Notes: a model not told the origin generated them from the sequence alone. Shown: positions 1-8,789, numbered from the stretch's first letter. The stretch: 64,000 nt of DNA from Enterococcus sp. HY326 (GCF_026157065.1 NZ_JANLGQ010000005.1:281664-345663), one strand, 5' to 3'. Translations and numbers: made by a program.

Positions 1-772
1 GTTTGCGGGGGCGAGTCGCCAAGGCCACTAGCCACCAATTACTAAATTTGTCGCAGAAGAAATCTGCATGGCCGACCGCTTGTAAGGATGATTTTATATC
101 CCGATTTGACAAAACGGGATTTCCAGCAAAGCCCTCATAAGGTCCGTCTATCGTTTTACTGCGCTGAATTGTTACCATATGGCCTTCTCGTGTGCCACCT
201 TCAGCTAGAACTAGATAATACCACTCATCTTTAAAAAAGATATGAGGGGCTTCAACATCACGACCGCCACAGCCGCGACTAATTTCTTTCACCTCCGATA
301 ATGCATCACCTGTGAAGGGATTAATCTCCAGCTGCATGATTTGATTTTGGCCAGTTGCATTGAAAACGGAAAGCTGATAAAAACATTTTTCGTTTATAAA
401 AGTCAAAGATGGGTCAATTCCTTTTGGGACATCCAGCCAAATAGGCTTTGACCAGCCATCTTCGGGATTCTCTGTATGGCAGATAAAATTTCCTTGGCTA
501 ATGTTGGTACAAACCAGAAAGTAAGTGCCATCATGATAACGAATCGTTGGTGCAAACAGGCCCATGGAATTTTTTATGCCAGAAAAATCTAACCAAGTTT
601 CATCGGTGATGGCATAGTGATTCAACTTCCAATTTACTAAATCCTGACTTTTAAAAATCGGCAGGCAGGGAAAATATTCAAAGCTAGAACAAACCAAATA
701 ATAATTTGTTCCGTCAAAACAGATACTTGGATCAGGGTGGAACCCTTTGATAATCGGATTTTGATAAATCAT
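1..772 (-). CDS. GH43-family glycosidase (beta-xylosidase/arabinofuranosidase-like), 3' end cut by window edge
   Basis: The open frame runs off the left edge, so only the N-terminal ~257 residues are visible. They begin MIYQNPIIKGFHPDPSIC and continue with YYLVCSSFEYFP. This is the five-bladed propeller start of glycoside hydrolase family 43, with the catalytic-base Asp expected in HPDPS. A later DVEAPHIF segment fits the region that carries the family's acid residue. The likely role is cleavage of xylo- or arabino-oligosaccharides, with no signal peptide, so cytoplasmic. It lies 34 bp downstream of a PTS EIIC gene on the same strand, so the two are probably one operon. Two adjacent ATGs exist (775 and 772); 772 gives the better spacing to the GAGG site. 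Substrate cannot be fixed from sequence. Confidence 0.8.
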   Translation of the reverse strand, partial: MIYQNPIIKGFHPDPSICFDGTNYYLVCSSFEYFPCLPIFKSQDLVNWKLNHYAITDETWLDFSGIKNSMGLFAPTIRYHDGTYFLVCTNISQGNFICHTENPEDGWSKPIWLDVPKGIDPSLTFINEKCFYQLSVFNATGQNQIMQLEINPFTGDALSEVKEISRGCGGRDVEAPHIFFKDEWYYLVLAEGGTREGHMVTIQRSKTIDGPYEGFAGNPVLSNRDIKSSLQAVGHADFFCDKFSNWWLVALATRPRK

Positions 773-806
773 CATATTCCTCTTTTCTAACAGTTAATAG
801 CACTCT

Positions 807-2093
807 TTAAGCATTTTTTTGTTGCTCGAGCGCTGCTTGCTCCAGTGCATAAGCTTCTTTATCCGCCATCTTAAACCAAGGATACCACAATAGCGGGGAT
901 AAAATTAATTGGATAAAGAGCTGTAATAAGATGATGGAGATTTTTCCTTGGACAGCGGCGTGGAATCCCAAAGGTAATCCAAAAATTGCTGTAACGCCGG
1001 TAAATCGAGCTATTAAACCAATTTTGGTTAGAGCAAACGCGAGAATCAAGGCAATTGTATTATTCGTGATGAAAGGCACGGCAAGCTTAAAGTTTAAAAC
1101 CAAGGGAGTTCCGAAAATCACAGGCTCAGTTATACCGAATAAAGCGGGAATGATCGCCACCTTACCAGTTTCACGGTACTGTTTACTTTTTGCCCGAAGC
1201 ATCAATAAGACTAGGCCAAGTCCGGTACCGCCCCAAGTAATAATCATAAAGAAGGCGTAACCTGTGATGTTCGGCGGTGTTTGACCAGCTGCTACAGCAT
1301 TTAAGTTTTCCACGTCCATCGCCATCCATAAAGCTTGTACAATCGGCATGACAACATTGGTACCATGGATACCAAAAAACCAAAGGATTTGTTGGATTAA
1401 TGAAATTAAAATTACTGCACCCATTGAACCTCCAATCCCCTGTAGCGGTTGTTGGATAATACTATAAACGAATTGGTGCATATTGTTGAAACTAGTAGCT
1501 CCAAAAATGACATCGACTGCAATAAAAAGTAGACTTATGACCACTGTTGGTACTAAAGATTCAAAAACTTTGGTTACCATCGGTGGCACACCAGCAGGCA
1601 TTTTAATTGTAATCCCTCGGTCAATTAGAAAAATATAAATTCTAGCACTGATTAAACCCACAATCATTGCCGAGAAGACACCTTGAGCGCTCAACCAAGT
1701 TGTCGGAATAGCCGAAACTTCATCAATGGTCTGGTCTAGCGGTGTGATAATTAAAAAACTTAACAAAGCAATAATACCAGCAGAAATACCATCTTCTTTA
1801 GGACGCAGATTTTTAACCAGATGATAGGCCATCAAGATTACAACATATAATGCCATAGAGCCAATGGTAATTTGATTTAGTTTGCTGAATACGTCGCTAT
1901 AATTAGTTAGAAAAGATAAAGCACTTAAATTATTTGGCAAAACTAATAATAAAACAGCAACGGAACCAATTAGGATTGGTCCTAGTGTCCCCATCATAGC
2001 TCCAGATACCGATTTCAGATAGGGATTGTTTCCAAGTTTGTCAAAGAAGGGACTTAATTTGTCAAAAATGCCAGTGATTTTCTCTTTCATCAT
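807..2093 (-). CDS. PTS system EIIC component, lactose/cellobiose family
   Basis: This 428-residue polytopic membrane protein matches the lactose/cellobiose family of PTS EIIC permeases. It starts MMKEKITGIFDKLSPFFDKLG, has about ten hydrophobic segments, and carries the family-typical WFFGIHGTNV stretch and the FGITEPVIFGTPLVLN motif around the sugar-binding GITEP loop. It would import a beta-diglucoside or similar disaccharide with phosphorylation, but no EIIA or EIIB gene is in view, so these must be supplied from elsewhere. The start at 2093 follows GGAGGT at good spacing; a longer frame to 2210 has no ribosome site. A GH43 gene follows on the same strand and an AraC regulator is divergent. 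A cre-like site in the leader suggests CcpA repression. Confidence 0.88.
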   Translation of the reverse strand: MMKEKITGIFDKLSPFFDKLGNNPYLKSVSGAMMGTLGPILIGSVAVLLLVLPNNLSALSFLTNYSDVFSKLNQITIGSMALYVVILMAYHLVKNLRPKEDGISAGIIALLSFLIITPLDQTIDEVSAIPTTWLSAQGVFSAMIVGLISARIYIFLIDRGITIKMPAGVPPMVTKVFESLVPTVVISLLFIAVDVIFGATSFNNMHQFVYSIIQQPLQGIGGSMGAVILISLIQQILWFFGIHGTNVVMPIVQALWMAMDVENLNAVAAGQTPPNITGYAFFMIITWGGTGLGLVLLMLRAKSKQYRETGKVAIIPALFGITEPVIFGTPLVLNFKLAVPFITNNTIALILAFALTKIGLIARFTGVTAIFGLPLGFHAAVQGKISIILLQLFIQLILSPLLWYPWFKMADKEAYALEQAALEQQKNA

Positions 2094-2117
2094 TATTACC
2101 TCCAAAATTTCTCGATT

Positions 2118-2131
2118 TGATAGCGCCTTCA
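2118..2131 (-). promoter_or_regulatory. cre-like catabolite repression site
   Basis: TGAAGGCGCTATCA (minus strand) matches the CcpA consensus TGWNANCGNTNWCA at 13 of 14 positions and sits 25 bp upstream of the EIIC start, in the leader. This position would allow CcpA to block transcription of the EIIC-GH43 operon when a preferred sugar is present. Confidence 0.55.
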
Positions 2132-2191
2132 AATTTGATGTAAAGCAACTATAACAGAAGTAATTTTCTTTGCTAATATCAATAAGTATAC

Positions 2192-2207
2192 ATTTTGTTG
2201 ACAAAAT
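2192..2207. promoter_or_regulatory. Operator-like dyad in the divergent EIIC/araC promoter region
   Basis: A perfect dyad has arms ATTTTGT and ACAAAAT around a TG centre. Its right part includes TTGACA (2198-2203), a consensus -35 hexamer on the plus strand for the regulator gene, with AATTAT 17 bp further on. Binding here could control both divergent units. The regulator partner is inferred from position only. Confidence 0.4.
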
Positions 2208-2266
2208 CACAGGTTTGACGAATTATTTTATGTTTGTTAGATTATGGAATGAAGAGGTGTAAAATT

Positions 2267-3259
2267 ATGAAGCAAAAAGAGCTTTACGAACAGTTATTAG
2301 GCTTGTCAGAGCATGAGCGAGGATATCGTAGTGGTGATTATGCTTTTGATTTTTCAAAAAATAAAACTATTGAGATAAAAAATCAATCTATCATATTAAT
2401 GGAGTTACCAAAATCACAGGAGGAATTTCGCAAGCTACCTTTTTTTATCAAGCAGCATTCCCGGTTTCAAACTTTTCCCCTACATTGTCACGACTGGATT
2501 GAATTTAATTATATGTTTGCAGGGAGTTGTCAGCAGATTATTAATGACACTGCTCATCACCTTGCAACTGGACAAGTCATTCTCATGGACGCAAATACAG
2601 TTCATACTATCGAACCTTTGGGAGAAAAAGATGTCTTGATAAATTTGATTATTCCGAAAAATTATCTGACAGCTAATTTTTTTAATCGTTTTTCCGCTGA
2701 TAGTGTGCTGGCTTCTTTTTTTATTGAAGCAATCACCAAAGGTATGAGCCATGACGATTATATCTTTTTCCCGGCGGAAAATAGTGAACGTCTCCAGTAT
2801 TTCTTCAAGGAGCTGTTGTGCGAATGGTTTGAGCCTTCGATTGCTTATCAAGATATTTGTGAAAATCTTTTGAGTTTAATCATTTCTGAATTGGTGATTG
2901 TCTATCAAGAGAACTATTCAACTTTTTCAGATCAGCGGCGAAACAATCCGATTATCCCAATTTTAAGATATATTGAAACTCATTATGCTGATATCACATT
3001 GACTCAGTTGGCAAATTCATTTTCTTTAAACCCTAACTATCTGTCAAATTTGCTAAAAAAACATACAGGACAATCCTATAAACAAATTGTGATTAATCAG
3101 CGAATTTTGGCGGCCCATCGAATATTATTATCTTCAAATCGAAGTGTGGTTGATATTGCTCAGCAAGTTGGTTTTGAGAATATTCATTTCTTTTATCAGA
3201 AATTCAAAGAGATTTATCACATGACTCCGGGAGAGGTAAGAAATATTTTGAAGAGCTAA
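2267..3259 (+). CDS. AraC-family transcriptional regulator
   Basis: This 330-residue protein has a cupin-like sensor half and a C-terminal AraC double helix-turn-helix (about residues 230-330). The sensor includes FPLHCHDWIEFNYMFAGS and GQVILMDANTVH, typical of sugar-sensing AraC proteins. The DNA-binding part contains ITLTQLANSFSLNPNYLSNLLKK, then VVDIAQQVGFENIHFFYQKFK and the closing TPGEVR. It is divergent from the EIIC-GH43 operon and is its probable activator. The ATG at 2267 is chosen because GAGGTG lies 8 bp upstream; a TTG-initiated extension from 2234 would run through that site. The ligand is unknown. Confidence 0.85.
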   Translation: MKQKELYEQLLGLSEHERGYRSGDYAFDFSKNKTIEIKNQSIILMELPKSQEEFRKLPFFIKQHSRFQTFPLHCHDWIEFNYMFAGSCQQIINDTAHHLATGQVILMDANTVHTIEPLGEKDVLINLIIPKNYLTANFFNRFSADSVLASFFIEAITKGMSHDDYIFFPAENSERLQYFFKELLCEWFEPSIAYQDICENLLSLIISELVIVYQENYSTFSDQRRNNPIIPILRYIETHYADITLTQLANSFSLNPNYLSNLLKKHTGQSYKQIVINQRILAAHRILLSSNRSVVDIAQQVGFENIHFFYQKFKEIYHMTPGEVRNILKS

Positions 3260-3309
3260 TCTTTTTTAGTCAATGCAGACTATTTGAGTTTTTATCAATT
3301 TGATAATAC

Positions 3310-3367
3310 AAAAACAGCTTTTCCCCGACTGGTCTAAAGTAACCACCAATCGGAGAAAAGCTGTTTT
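3310..3367. terminator. Bidirectional terminator between araC-type gene and coiled-coil gene
   Basis: The arms AAAACAGCTTTTC and GAAAAGCTGTTTT form a long stem, extended inward by CCGA/TCGG, and T runs lie on both sides. It separates two convergent genes; its right edge touches the stop codon of the coiled-coil gene. Confidence 0.85.
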
Positions 3368-4974
3368 TATAATTTATAAAAGCCGTTAAGGAAATGGTAA
3401 AAGGCTCGGTAGCCATCGAGGAAGGCCAGGTTTCGCTTGGAAATACGACGGTAGCCGCCGCTTTCCAAACCGGCGGTGCCGGCATTTTCTTCGATGTCCG
3501 TCACTAGCGCTGGGATTGCGGCAATCCAAGAATCTAGCAGTTCAAAAGTTCCGCTATCCAATGTAGTGCATTGTTTTAAGTCAATGACATCCCAAAAATA
3601 TTTACAGTAGCCGATTTTTGAAATGCCGTCTTTGAGAATGCGGGAGCGAATCTTCTTTTTACTGCGATTATGAGTGTTTTTAGCAATCTCGAACTTATTT
3701 TTAAGATGCTTAATCTCTTTAACGCAGTCGATTTTTTCCTGATCTTCGGCCATTATCTGCGGGTCCCAAGCAAATCTTTCAGCTGGTGCAGCAGTTTGCA
3801 TCATGGTGCCTTCAGTATCAATAATGTCGGCAAAATTAAATTCAGGAAGGTCAGCAGAGGTTTTCAGCTGATGATTTTCAACAGTCAACTCACGAATTTT
3901 TAATTCTAGCTGCGTGTTGACAGCTTCTAGTTTTTCTACTTGCACCGTTAAATTATGTACCTGAATATCGAATTGGCGATTTTCTTTTTGCAACTGTTGA
4001 TGCTTTAACTCCGTTTGATGCTGATGAATTTTCAGCTGCCGATTTTCAGCCTGTAAAGCCTCCTTGCGGATAATCAGCTGCTCTTGAGCGGTTGCGACCT
4101 GCTGGGATTTTTCCTGCAGCTGCATCTGGTCAGCTTTTAAAAGTGCTAGCTCGGCCAACAGTTCTTGCTTTTCATTTCTTAGAGCAGAAGTCTCAGCGCT
4201 AGCCAATTCTGCTTGCTCCTTTGAAAGGGACGCCAAGTTCTCCTTTGCGTCGGGTCTTTTTCCGTGAAGAGACCGCTCCTTTTCAGACAGCGCCACTTCT
4301 AATAAAGTTAGCTGCTGGTCCTTGGTCTGCAACCGTCTTTTTTCTTCTTCTAATTGAGCCGTCATTAACTGCAATTGTTGCAACTCTTTGTCAACAGCCG
4401 AGTTTCCGCTTAATGAAGAGTTACCTGTTGCCAGCATTTCTTGACTGGCATCTTTTAGTTGAAGATTTTCCTGCGTTAAGGTAATTTTTTGTTTGTTTAA
4501 CTCATCTAACTCTGTATCCAGCAGCGCTTTATCAAAAATCAGCTGCCGATTTTCGCTGTCTAATATTTTTTTATCTGTGTGTAGCTGTTGTTTTTCCTGC
4601 TGCAGTTTTTGATTTAGGCTGTTGGCTTTTTTGACAGACTTTTGCTGTTTTTGTAACATTTTTTTTGCATGGCTGTAAAAAAGCTGATAGAAAAATTCAT
4701 ACATCTGCGGCTTGAATTCCCCTAAATTCAGCGTAGGATCATCCTCTAGATAAATGAATAAAGAAAAGTTGTCGCCTTCCTTTAGCTTCCATCGGTACAA
4801 ACGCAACTGACCATCAGCTTGATTCAACACTTTAATTAATCGTTGAACATCCTTTTGCGTGACTTCCTGTAAAATAGTTTCGGAGGATGAAACGGTAATT
4901 TTCCGTAAAACTAGATTATCAGAACGCTTGCGGGGATGATAAATTTTTACTGTAAATAAATTCCCAATAACCAT
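3367..4974 (-). CDS. Coiled-coil protein of unknown function (short paralogue)
   Basis: I do not recognise this 535-residue protein. It has an N-terminal globular domain (about 1-110, with RKRSDNLVLRKI and LYRWKL), a central Gln/Leu/Lys/Glu-rich coiled coil (about 110-400) and a C-terminal domain (about 430-535) ending FLNGFYKL. The gene on its upstream side encodes a 1028-residue protein with the same three-part layout: ends clearly homologous, coil much longer. No signal peptide, membrane segment or cell-wall anchor is visible, so it should be cytoplasmic. The start at 4974 follows AGAGGG by 7 bp and aligns without gaps with the paralogue's first residue; a longer frame to 5091 lacks such a site. 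It has its own promoter and shares an upstream inverted repeat with the paralogue. A structural or scaffold role is a guess. Confidence 0.75.
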   Translation of the reverse strand: MVIGNLFTVKIYHPRKRSDNLVLRKITVSSSETILQEVTQKDVQRLIKVLNQADGQLRLYRWKLKEGDNFSLFIYLEDDPTLNLGEFKPQMYEFFYQLFYSHAKKMLQKQQKSVKKANSLNQKLQQEKQQLHTDKKILDSENRQLIFDKALLDTELDELNKQKITLTQENLQLKDASQEMLATGNSSLSGNSAVDKELQQLQLMTAQLEEEKRRLQTKDQQLTLLEVALSEKERSLHGKRPDAKENLASLSKEQAELASAETSALRNEKQELLAELALLKADQMQLQEKSQQVATAQEQLIIRKEALQAENRQLKIHQHQTELKHQQLQKENRQFDIQVHNLTVQVEKLEAVNTQLELKIRELTVENHQLKTSADLPEFNFADIIDTEGTMMQTAAPAERFAWDPQIMAEDQEKIDCVKEIKHLKNKFEIAKNTHNRSKKKIRSRILKDGISKIGYCKYFWDVIDLKQCTTLDSGTFELLDSWIAAIPALVTDIEENAGTAGLESGGYRRISKRNLAFLDGYRAFYHFLNGFYKL

Positions 4975-5029
4975 AAGCTTTCCCTCTAACGTTAAAAATT
5001 CGAAAATGATATCGCTTAGCCTCAATTTA

Positions 5030-5067
5030 ATGGTACATGATTGGTCGTTAAATAACAAGTTAATTTT
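5030..5067 (-). promoter_or_regulatory. Promoter with overlapping inverted repeat, short coiled-coil gene
   Basis: On the minus strand, TTGTTA (5053-5058) and TACCAT (5030-5035) are 17 bp apart. The -35 lies in an inverted repeat with core TAAC-AA-GTTA (5053-5062) and imperfect flanks to 5048 and 5067. The long paralogue has the same -35, the same spacing and a stronger version of this repeat at nearly the same distance from its start codon. Confidence 0.55.
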
Positions 5068-5340
5068 ATATTTTGATAAATGACTACTCAAATTTAATAA
5101 ATTACTGATAAAAATAATAATTTTGCTGATTGATTTAGAAAATTTTTCTCAAGAAATTAGTTCAGCAGATTTAATGCTTTCCCAACGGATTAGGTATGAA
5201 CAATTTTTTTTTAAAAAAGTGTCTATAGTTGTGATTCAAAAAGTTATCTTTATTAAAACAAAAAATAAGCATTGTTCGGTTTTGGATTTTATAAATAACA
5301 TTATTAGTCCCGAGGGATTTTTTGATTTGGTTGAAAGAAG

Positions 5341-5379
5341 CAGCGCACCTGAATTTAACAGAAAAATTCAGGTGCGCTG
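5341..5379 (-). terminator. Hairpin after the long coiled-coil gene
   Basis: A perfect 16-bp stem (CAGCGCACCTGAATTT with its complement) lies about 10 bp beyond the stop codon of the 1028-residue gene, with a 7-base loop and a short T-rich tail. It should end that transcript, so the two paralogues are probably separate transcription units. Confidence 0.75.
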
Positions 5380-5388
5380 AGGACTTGC

Positions 5389-8300
5389 TTATAATTTATA
5401 AAAGGTACCTAAAAAGTCATATAAGGCAGTATATGCTTCAATATAAGCGGCGTTTTGGCTGGATATCTTGAAGGTGCCTCTAGTTTCTGCGTGCTTGTAA
5501 TTGGTTTCAATCTCAATTTGCTCCACAAAATTTGGGATATTACTAATCCAAGAATTAAATAAAATATAAGTAAGGTTGTCTAGGTCGCAGATATTTTTTA
5601 AATCGACCACTTCCCAATAATATTTACAATATTCAACTTTGGACATATCGCTTTTTAAGAATTGCGCCTTGACTCTTTTCTTGGTTCGTAGCTTAACACC
5701 TTGAGCCCGTTTGAATTTTTGCTTCAGCTCTTCAATATCCTGAGTTGTTTCTAAGCGGGACTGTCTGCTGGCAGGCTCAGTCGATTCCACAATTTCATCC
5801 TGTTGAATGATTTCTTTGTTGGCCAGTTGTAGCAAACGCGACTCAAGATCTTGATTGGTCGCTTCTAATTCTTGGACTTTTTCCTTCAAGCTGGCTGTGC
5901 GATCAGCTTTATACAAGCGAACATATTTATCATTGAGCTCTTCGAATTTCAAAACTAGCTGCTGATTTTTTGAAGCTAATAATGAGCGTTCGTCTTCCAG
6001 CTGCTGTCTTTCCAAATCCCAAAACTCTCTTTCCTCCGCTAATTTAGTATTTTCACTAAGGAGCTCGCTAGGATCAGTCTGTAGCCGCTGATTTTCTTTT
6101 TCCAAATAGCGGCTTTCTTCGATAAGGCGTTGATTTTTTGCTTCAATAGCTTCCTTCTCTTGTGCTAATTGCAGACTCTTTTCTTCCAATAATTCTTTTT
6201 CAGCCTGCAATTGTTGGACGATGGTATCAAAATCATCCTTTTGTCCTAAGAGCTGCTGATTTCTGGTAGTTAGCTCCTGTAATTTTTGTTGAGCTTCCTG
6301 CTGATCTGCTGCAGGCGGCGGTGTCATTTCTAGACGTGCGGATTCATTTGCCAACAATTCTTTTTCATCGGTTAATTGTTGATTAGCGGCTGCTAATTGC
6401 TGTTTCTCGTCGGCCAATTGTTGATTGGCGTTCTGTAATTGCTGCACTTCATTTTTTAATTCTTCAACTTCAGGATCAGCTGTCCTTGGACCTGTCACCG
6501 GCAAGAGAGCGGCAACGGAAAACTCTTCATTTTCTGCTTGCAACTGTTGATTAGTGGCTGCCAATTGGTTTTGGGTTAGCTGAAGCTGTAGATAATTTTC
6601 CTGCAATTGTTGATAATCAGCCTCAAGCTGATTAAGTTTTTGTTGCTCTGCAAGTAATTGGGTCGCTTGCATTTGCCAATGTTCTTTTTCTTGAGTAAGT
6701 TGTTCCACAGAGGACTGTTGCTGTTCTGTTTCTGTCGCCAAAGCTTGGTTGGCAGTCTGCAGGGCTTCTTTGTCAGCTTCTAATTGTCGGCTGGCTGATT
6801 GTAAGGCTTCTTTTTCAACGGCAATTTGTTGAGCTGCCGCTTGTAAGGTTTCTTTGTCAGCGTTTAATTGTTGGCGCGTTGACTGTAACATTTCTTTTTC
6901 TGTCGTGAATTGTTGATTTTCCCTTAGCAAGGCGTCTCTTTCAGTAGCTAGCTGCTGATTAGCATTGTTGAGGGTTTCTTTTTCTGTCGCTAAAGCTTGA
7001 TTGGCAGTTTGCAGAGTTTCTCTTTCTGCGATTAATTGCTGGTTCATTAGCTTCAATGAATCGTGTTCGGCTTTTATTTGCTGCGCTTCAATGCTGTTAG
7101 GACCGGCTTCGCTTTGCAGCCGTTGATTTTCCTGCTGCAGCATTTCCTTTTCATAGCCCAGCTGCTGATTTTTAGTTTCAAGAATTTCTTTTTCAATTTC
7201 AAACTGTTCAGTTTTGGAAGCAAAACGTTCGACTTCGCCTTCCAGCTGACTGTAATTGCGGGTCAACTGATCTTTTTCTGTCGTCAGTAGCTTCAGTTTT
7301 TCTAGCAATGGCTGACTTTCATTCTTCAAGTGGAGAATTTGCTCAGCCAAGTGACTTTTTTCTTGAGCCAGCTGCGTTTTTTCTGCCTGTAAAAGATTAC
7401 TTGTTTCAATCAGTTGTGCTTTTTCAGTTTGCAGTTGCTGAACTTGGCTTTCAAAAGTTTGACTAGTCTCTCCTGCTTGCTGAAGCTCAAGCGTGATTTC
7501 TTCCTTTTCAGCTTGTAGCTGTTGAACGTCATTTGTTAATGTTTGCTCAGTGTTGTTCAGCTGTTGAATAGTCGCAGTGAGCTGCTGTTTTTCAAGCTGG
7601 AGATTTTCTCTCTCCTGTGTTAATTGTTGAATTTTGTTGGTTAAAACTTTTTCGGAGTTATCCAGCTGTAGGTTAGTCGCTGTCAGCTGTTGTTTCTCAT
7701 GCTGGAGCTGTTCTTTTTCCTGCGATAGTTGCTGAATTGTACCGGCTAAAACTTTTTCTGATTTGTTTAAGTCGTCATTAGCAGCGGCCAGTTGCTCTTT
7801 ATCCTTTTGCAGCTGACTGATTTGCATGCTAAAAGCTTTTGTTTCAGTCTTGAGCAATTCATTTTTAGAAGCTAACAGTTCTTTTTCCCGAGCAAGTTTT
7901 TGGTTTTGTGTATCCAAGGCATCTTTCTCGGCCGTTAATTGTTGTTTCACTTCATTTAACTGGCTGGTGTCAGCTGTCCCAGTTTGTAGGGGATTTAAAA
8001 GCTGCTGTTGGTTTTCTGCAGCGAGGCGTTCCTTTTCTAAGGCTAGCTGCTGATTTTTTGCATCCAGCAGTTTGCGGTCTTCCTCCAACAAATCGTTTTT
8101 GGTCGTCAGCAGACTCGTTTTCTTTTGCAGCTGAGCTAATTCTTCCTGTGTTTTTTGGAAAGCTTGTTGATACAGTTCATCAGAAAAATGGCGATAGACA
8201 AGGTACTTCAAATCAGGCGCATTCAAAGACGCACGTTCCCGTAAGAGAATCGTCAAAAAATACTCCTGCTGCTGATTAGATTCTAATTTCCAGCGATACA

Positions 8301-8475
8301 ATTTAAAGTTATTGTAGGTTTGATTCAGCTCGTGAACTAGATTCAGTAAATCTTCCTCTTCAATTTCAAGAAAAGCCGGGTCTGTTGACTCAATTTCGAT
8401 TTTTCTGATAAATAAATTTTTCGGATTTTTCCGAGCTTGATGAACAGTTACGTGTAGAATACCTCGGTTAGGCAT
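5389..8475 (-). CDS. Large coiled-coil protein of unknown function (long paralogue)
   Basis: This 1028-residue protein is not one I recognise. Residues 1-110 form a globular domain (RKNPKNLFIRKI, LYRWKL), about 115-890 are an almost unbroken coiled coil, and the last ~120 residues form a C-terminal domain with YCKYYWEVVDLK and a final FLGTFYKL. The coil is built from recurring units of the type NQQLxxEKExL, encoded by visibly related DNA. The globular ends match the 535-residue neighbour; the coil is more than twice as long. No signal peptide, membrane span or anchor is seen. The ATG at 8475 has AGAGGG 7 bp upstream, the same ribosome site as the paralogue. It has its own promoter and terminator. 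A long filament or tether inside the cell is plausible but unproven. Confidence 0.78.
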   Translation of the reverse strand: MPNRGILHVTVHQARKNPKNLFIRKIEIESTDPAFLEIEEEDLLNLVHELNQTYNNFKLYRWKLESNQQQEYFLTILLRERASLNAPDLKYLVYRHFSDELYQQAFQKTQEELAQLQKKTSLLTTKNDLLEEDRKLLDAKNQQLALEKERLAAENQQQLLNPLQTGTADTSQLNEVKQQLTAEKDALDTQNQKLAREKELLASKNELLKTETKAFSMQISQLQKDKEQLAAANDDLNKSEKVLAGTIQQLSQEKEQLQHEKQQLTATNLQLDNSEKVLTNKIQQLTQERENLQLEKQQLTATIQQLNNTEQTLTNDVQQLQAEKEEITLELQQAGETSQTFESQVQQLQTEKAQLIETSNLLQAEKTQLAQEKSHLAEQILHLKNESQPLLEKLKLLTTEKDQLTRNYSQLEGEVERFASKTEQFEIEKEILETKNQQLGYEKEMLQQENQRLQSEAGPNSIEAQQIKAEHDSLKLMNQQLIAERETLQTANQALATEKETLNNANQQLATERDALLRENQQFTTEKEMLQSTRQQLNADKETLQAAAQQIAVEKEALQSASRQLEADKEALQTANQALATETEQQQSSVEQLTQEKEHWQMQATQLLAEQQKLNQLEADYQQLQENYLQLQLTQNQLAATNQQLQAENEEFSVAALLPVTGPRTADPEVEELKNEVQQLQNANQQLADEKQQLAAANQQLTDEKELLANESARLEMTPPPAADQQEAQQKLQELTTRNQQLLGQKDDFDTIVQQLQAEKELLEEKSLQLAQEKEAIEAKNQRLIEESRYLEKENQRLQTDPSELLSENTKLAEEREFWDLERQQLEDERSLLASKNQQLVLKFEELNDKYVRLYKADRTASLKEKVQELEATNQDLESRLLQLANKEIIQQDEIVESTEPASRQSRLETTQDIEELKQKFKRAQGVKLRTKKRVKAQFLKSDMSKVEYCKYYWEVVDLKNICDLDNLTYILFNSWISNIPNFVEQIEIETNYKHAETRGTFKISSQNAAYIEAYTALYDFLGTFYKL

Positions 8476-8526
8476 ATAGATTCCCTCTTATTTCAAATAT
8501 ATCTGCAATTATTTTCATTTATGTTT

Positions 8527-8565
8527 ATGTTAACTTATTTGTCTTAAAATAACAAGTTATTTTAA
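8527..8565 (-). promoter_or_regulatory. Promoter with 22-bp palindrome, long coiled-coil gene
   Basis: On the minus strand, TTGTTA (8550-8555) and TAACAT (8527-8532) are 17 bp apart. The -35 lies inside a perfect palindrome (8544-8565) with arms TTAAAATAAC and GTTATTTTAA around AA. The palindrome is about 70 bp from the start codon, as in the short paralogue. It looks like an operator for a dimeric regulator shared by the two genes. Confidence 0.65.
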
Positions 8566-8669
8566 TATTTTGGACAATATTTGCCAAGGTCGTTAAAATG
8601 TAAAATAATAATCTCCCATATAATTTTTCGCTGATAAAATTAACCAAAATTAAGGAGGTGTAGTGTTAT

Positions 8670-8789
8670 ATTTCTGCACGTTGGTTCTTACCTTGGACAA
8701 CTGTTATTTTAATTGCAACAGCTCAGCACAATTACAATAGCTATGAGGGATTAAAAAAGAAAAACTATTTTTTTAAAATAACAAAATAG
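8670..8789 (+). CDS. Possible small ORF with non-standard ATT start
   Basis: A full 10-base match to the anti-SD sequence (TAAGGAGGTG, 8651-8660) is followed 9 bp later by ATT and 38 further sense codons (residues 2 onward SARWFLPWTTVILIATAQ, then a basic tail). No ATG, GTG or TTG lies in position in this frame. Another frame from GTG 8663 gives 25 codons ending at 8740, but its spacing is short. The hydrophobic-then-basic layout suits a small membrane peptide. This is either a peptide with a rare start, a start-codon-damaged relic, or chance. Confidence 0.25.
   Translation: MSARWFLPWTTVILIATAQHNYNSYEGLKKKNYFFKITK

Larger units (their letters stand above)
4975..5388. other. Intergenic region between the two coiled-coil genes
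   Basis: No protein-coding gene is supported in these 414 bp. The left part is the promoter and leader of the short coiled-coil gene, and the right end holds the terminator of the long one. The AT-rich middle (about 5100-5340) shows no convincing ribosome site or conserved structure. Confidence 0.6.

Noticed and set aside
931..1260. 109-residue frame on the plus strand inside the EIIC gene
   Set aside because: It is the reverse reading of a strongly supported membrane protein, lacks a ribosome site and has no domain-like composition.
3900..8400. CRISPR array or tandem-repeat element suggested by recurring sequence in the coiled-coil genes
   Set aside because: The repeats are degenerate, codon-phased and encode coiled-coil heptads; no regular spacer structure exists.
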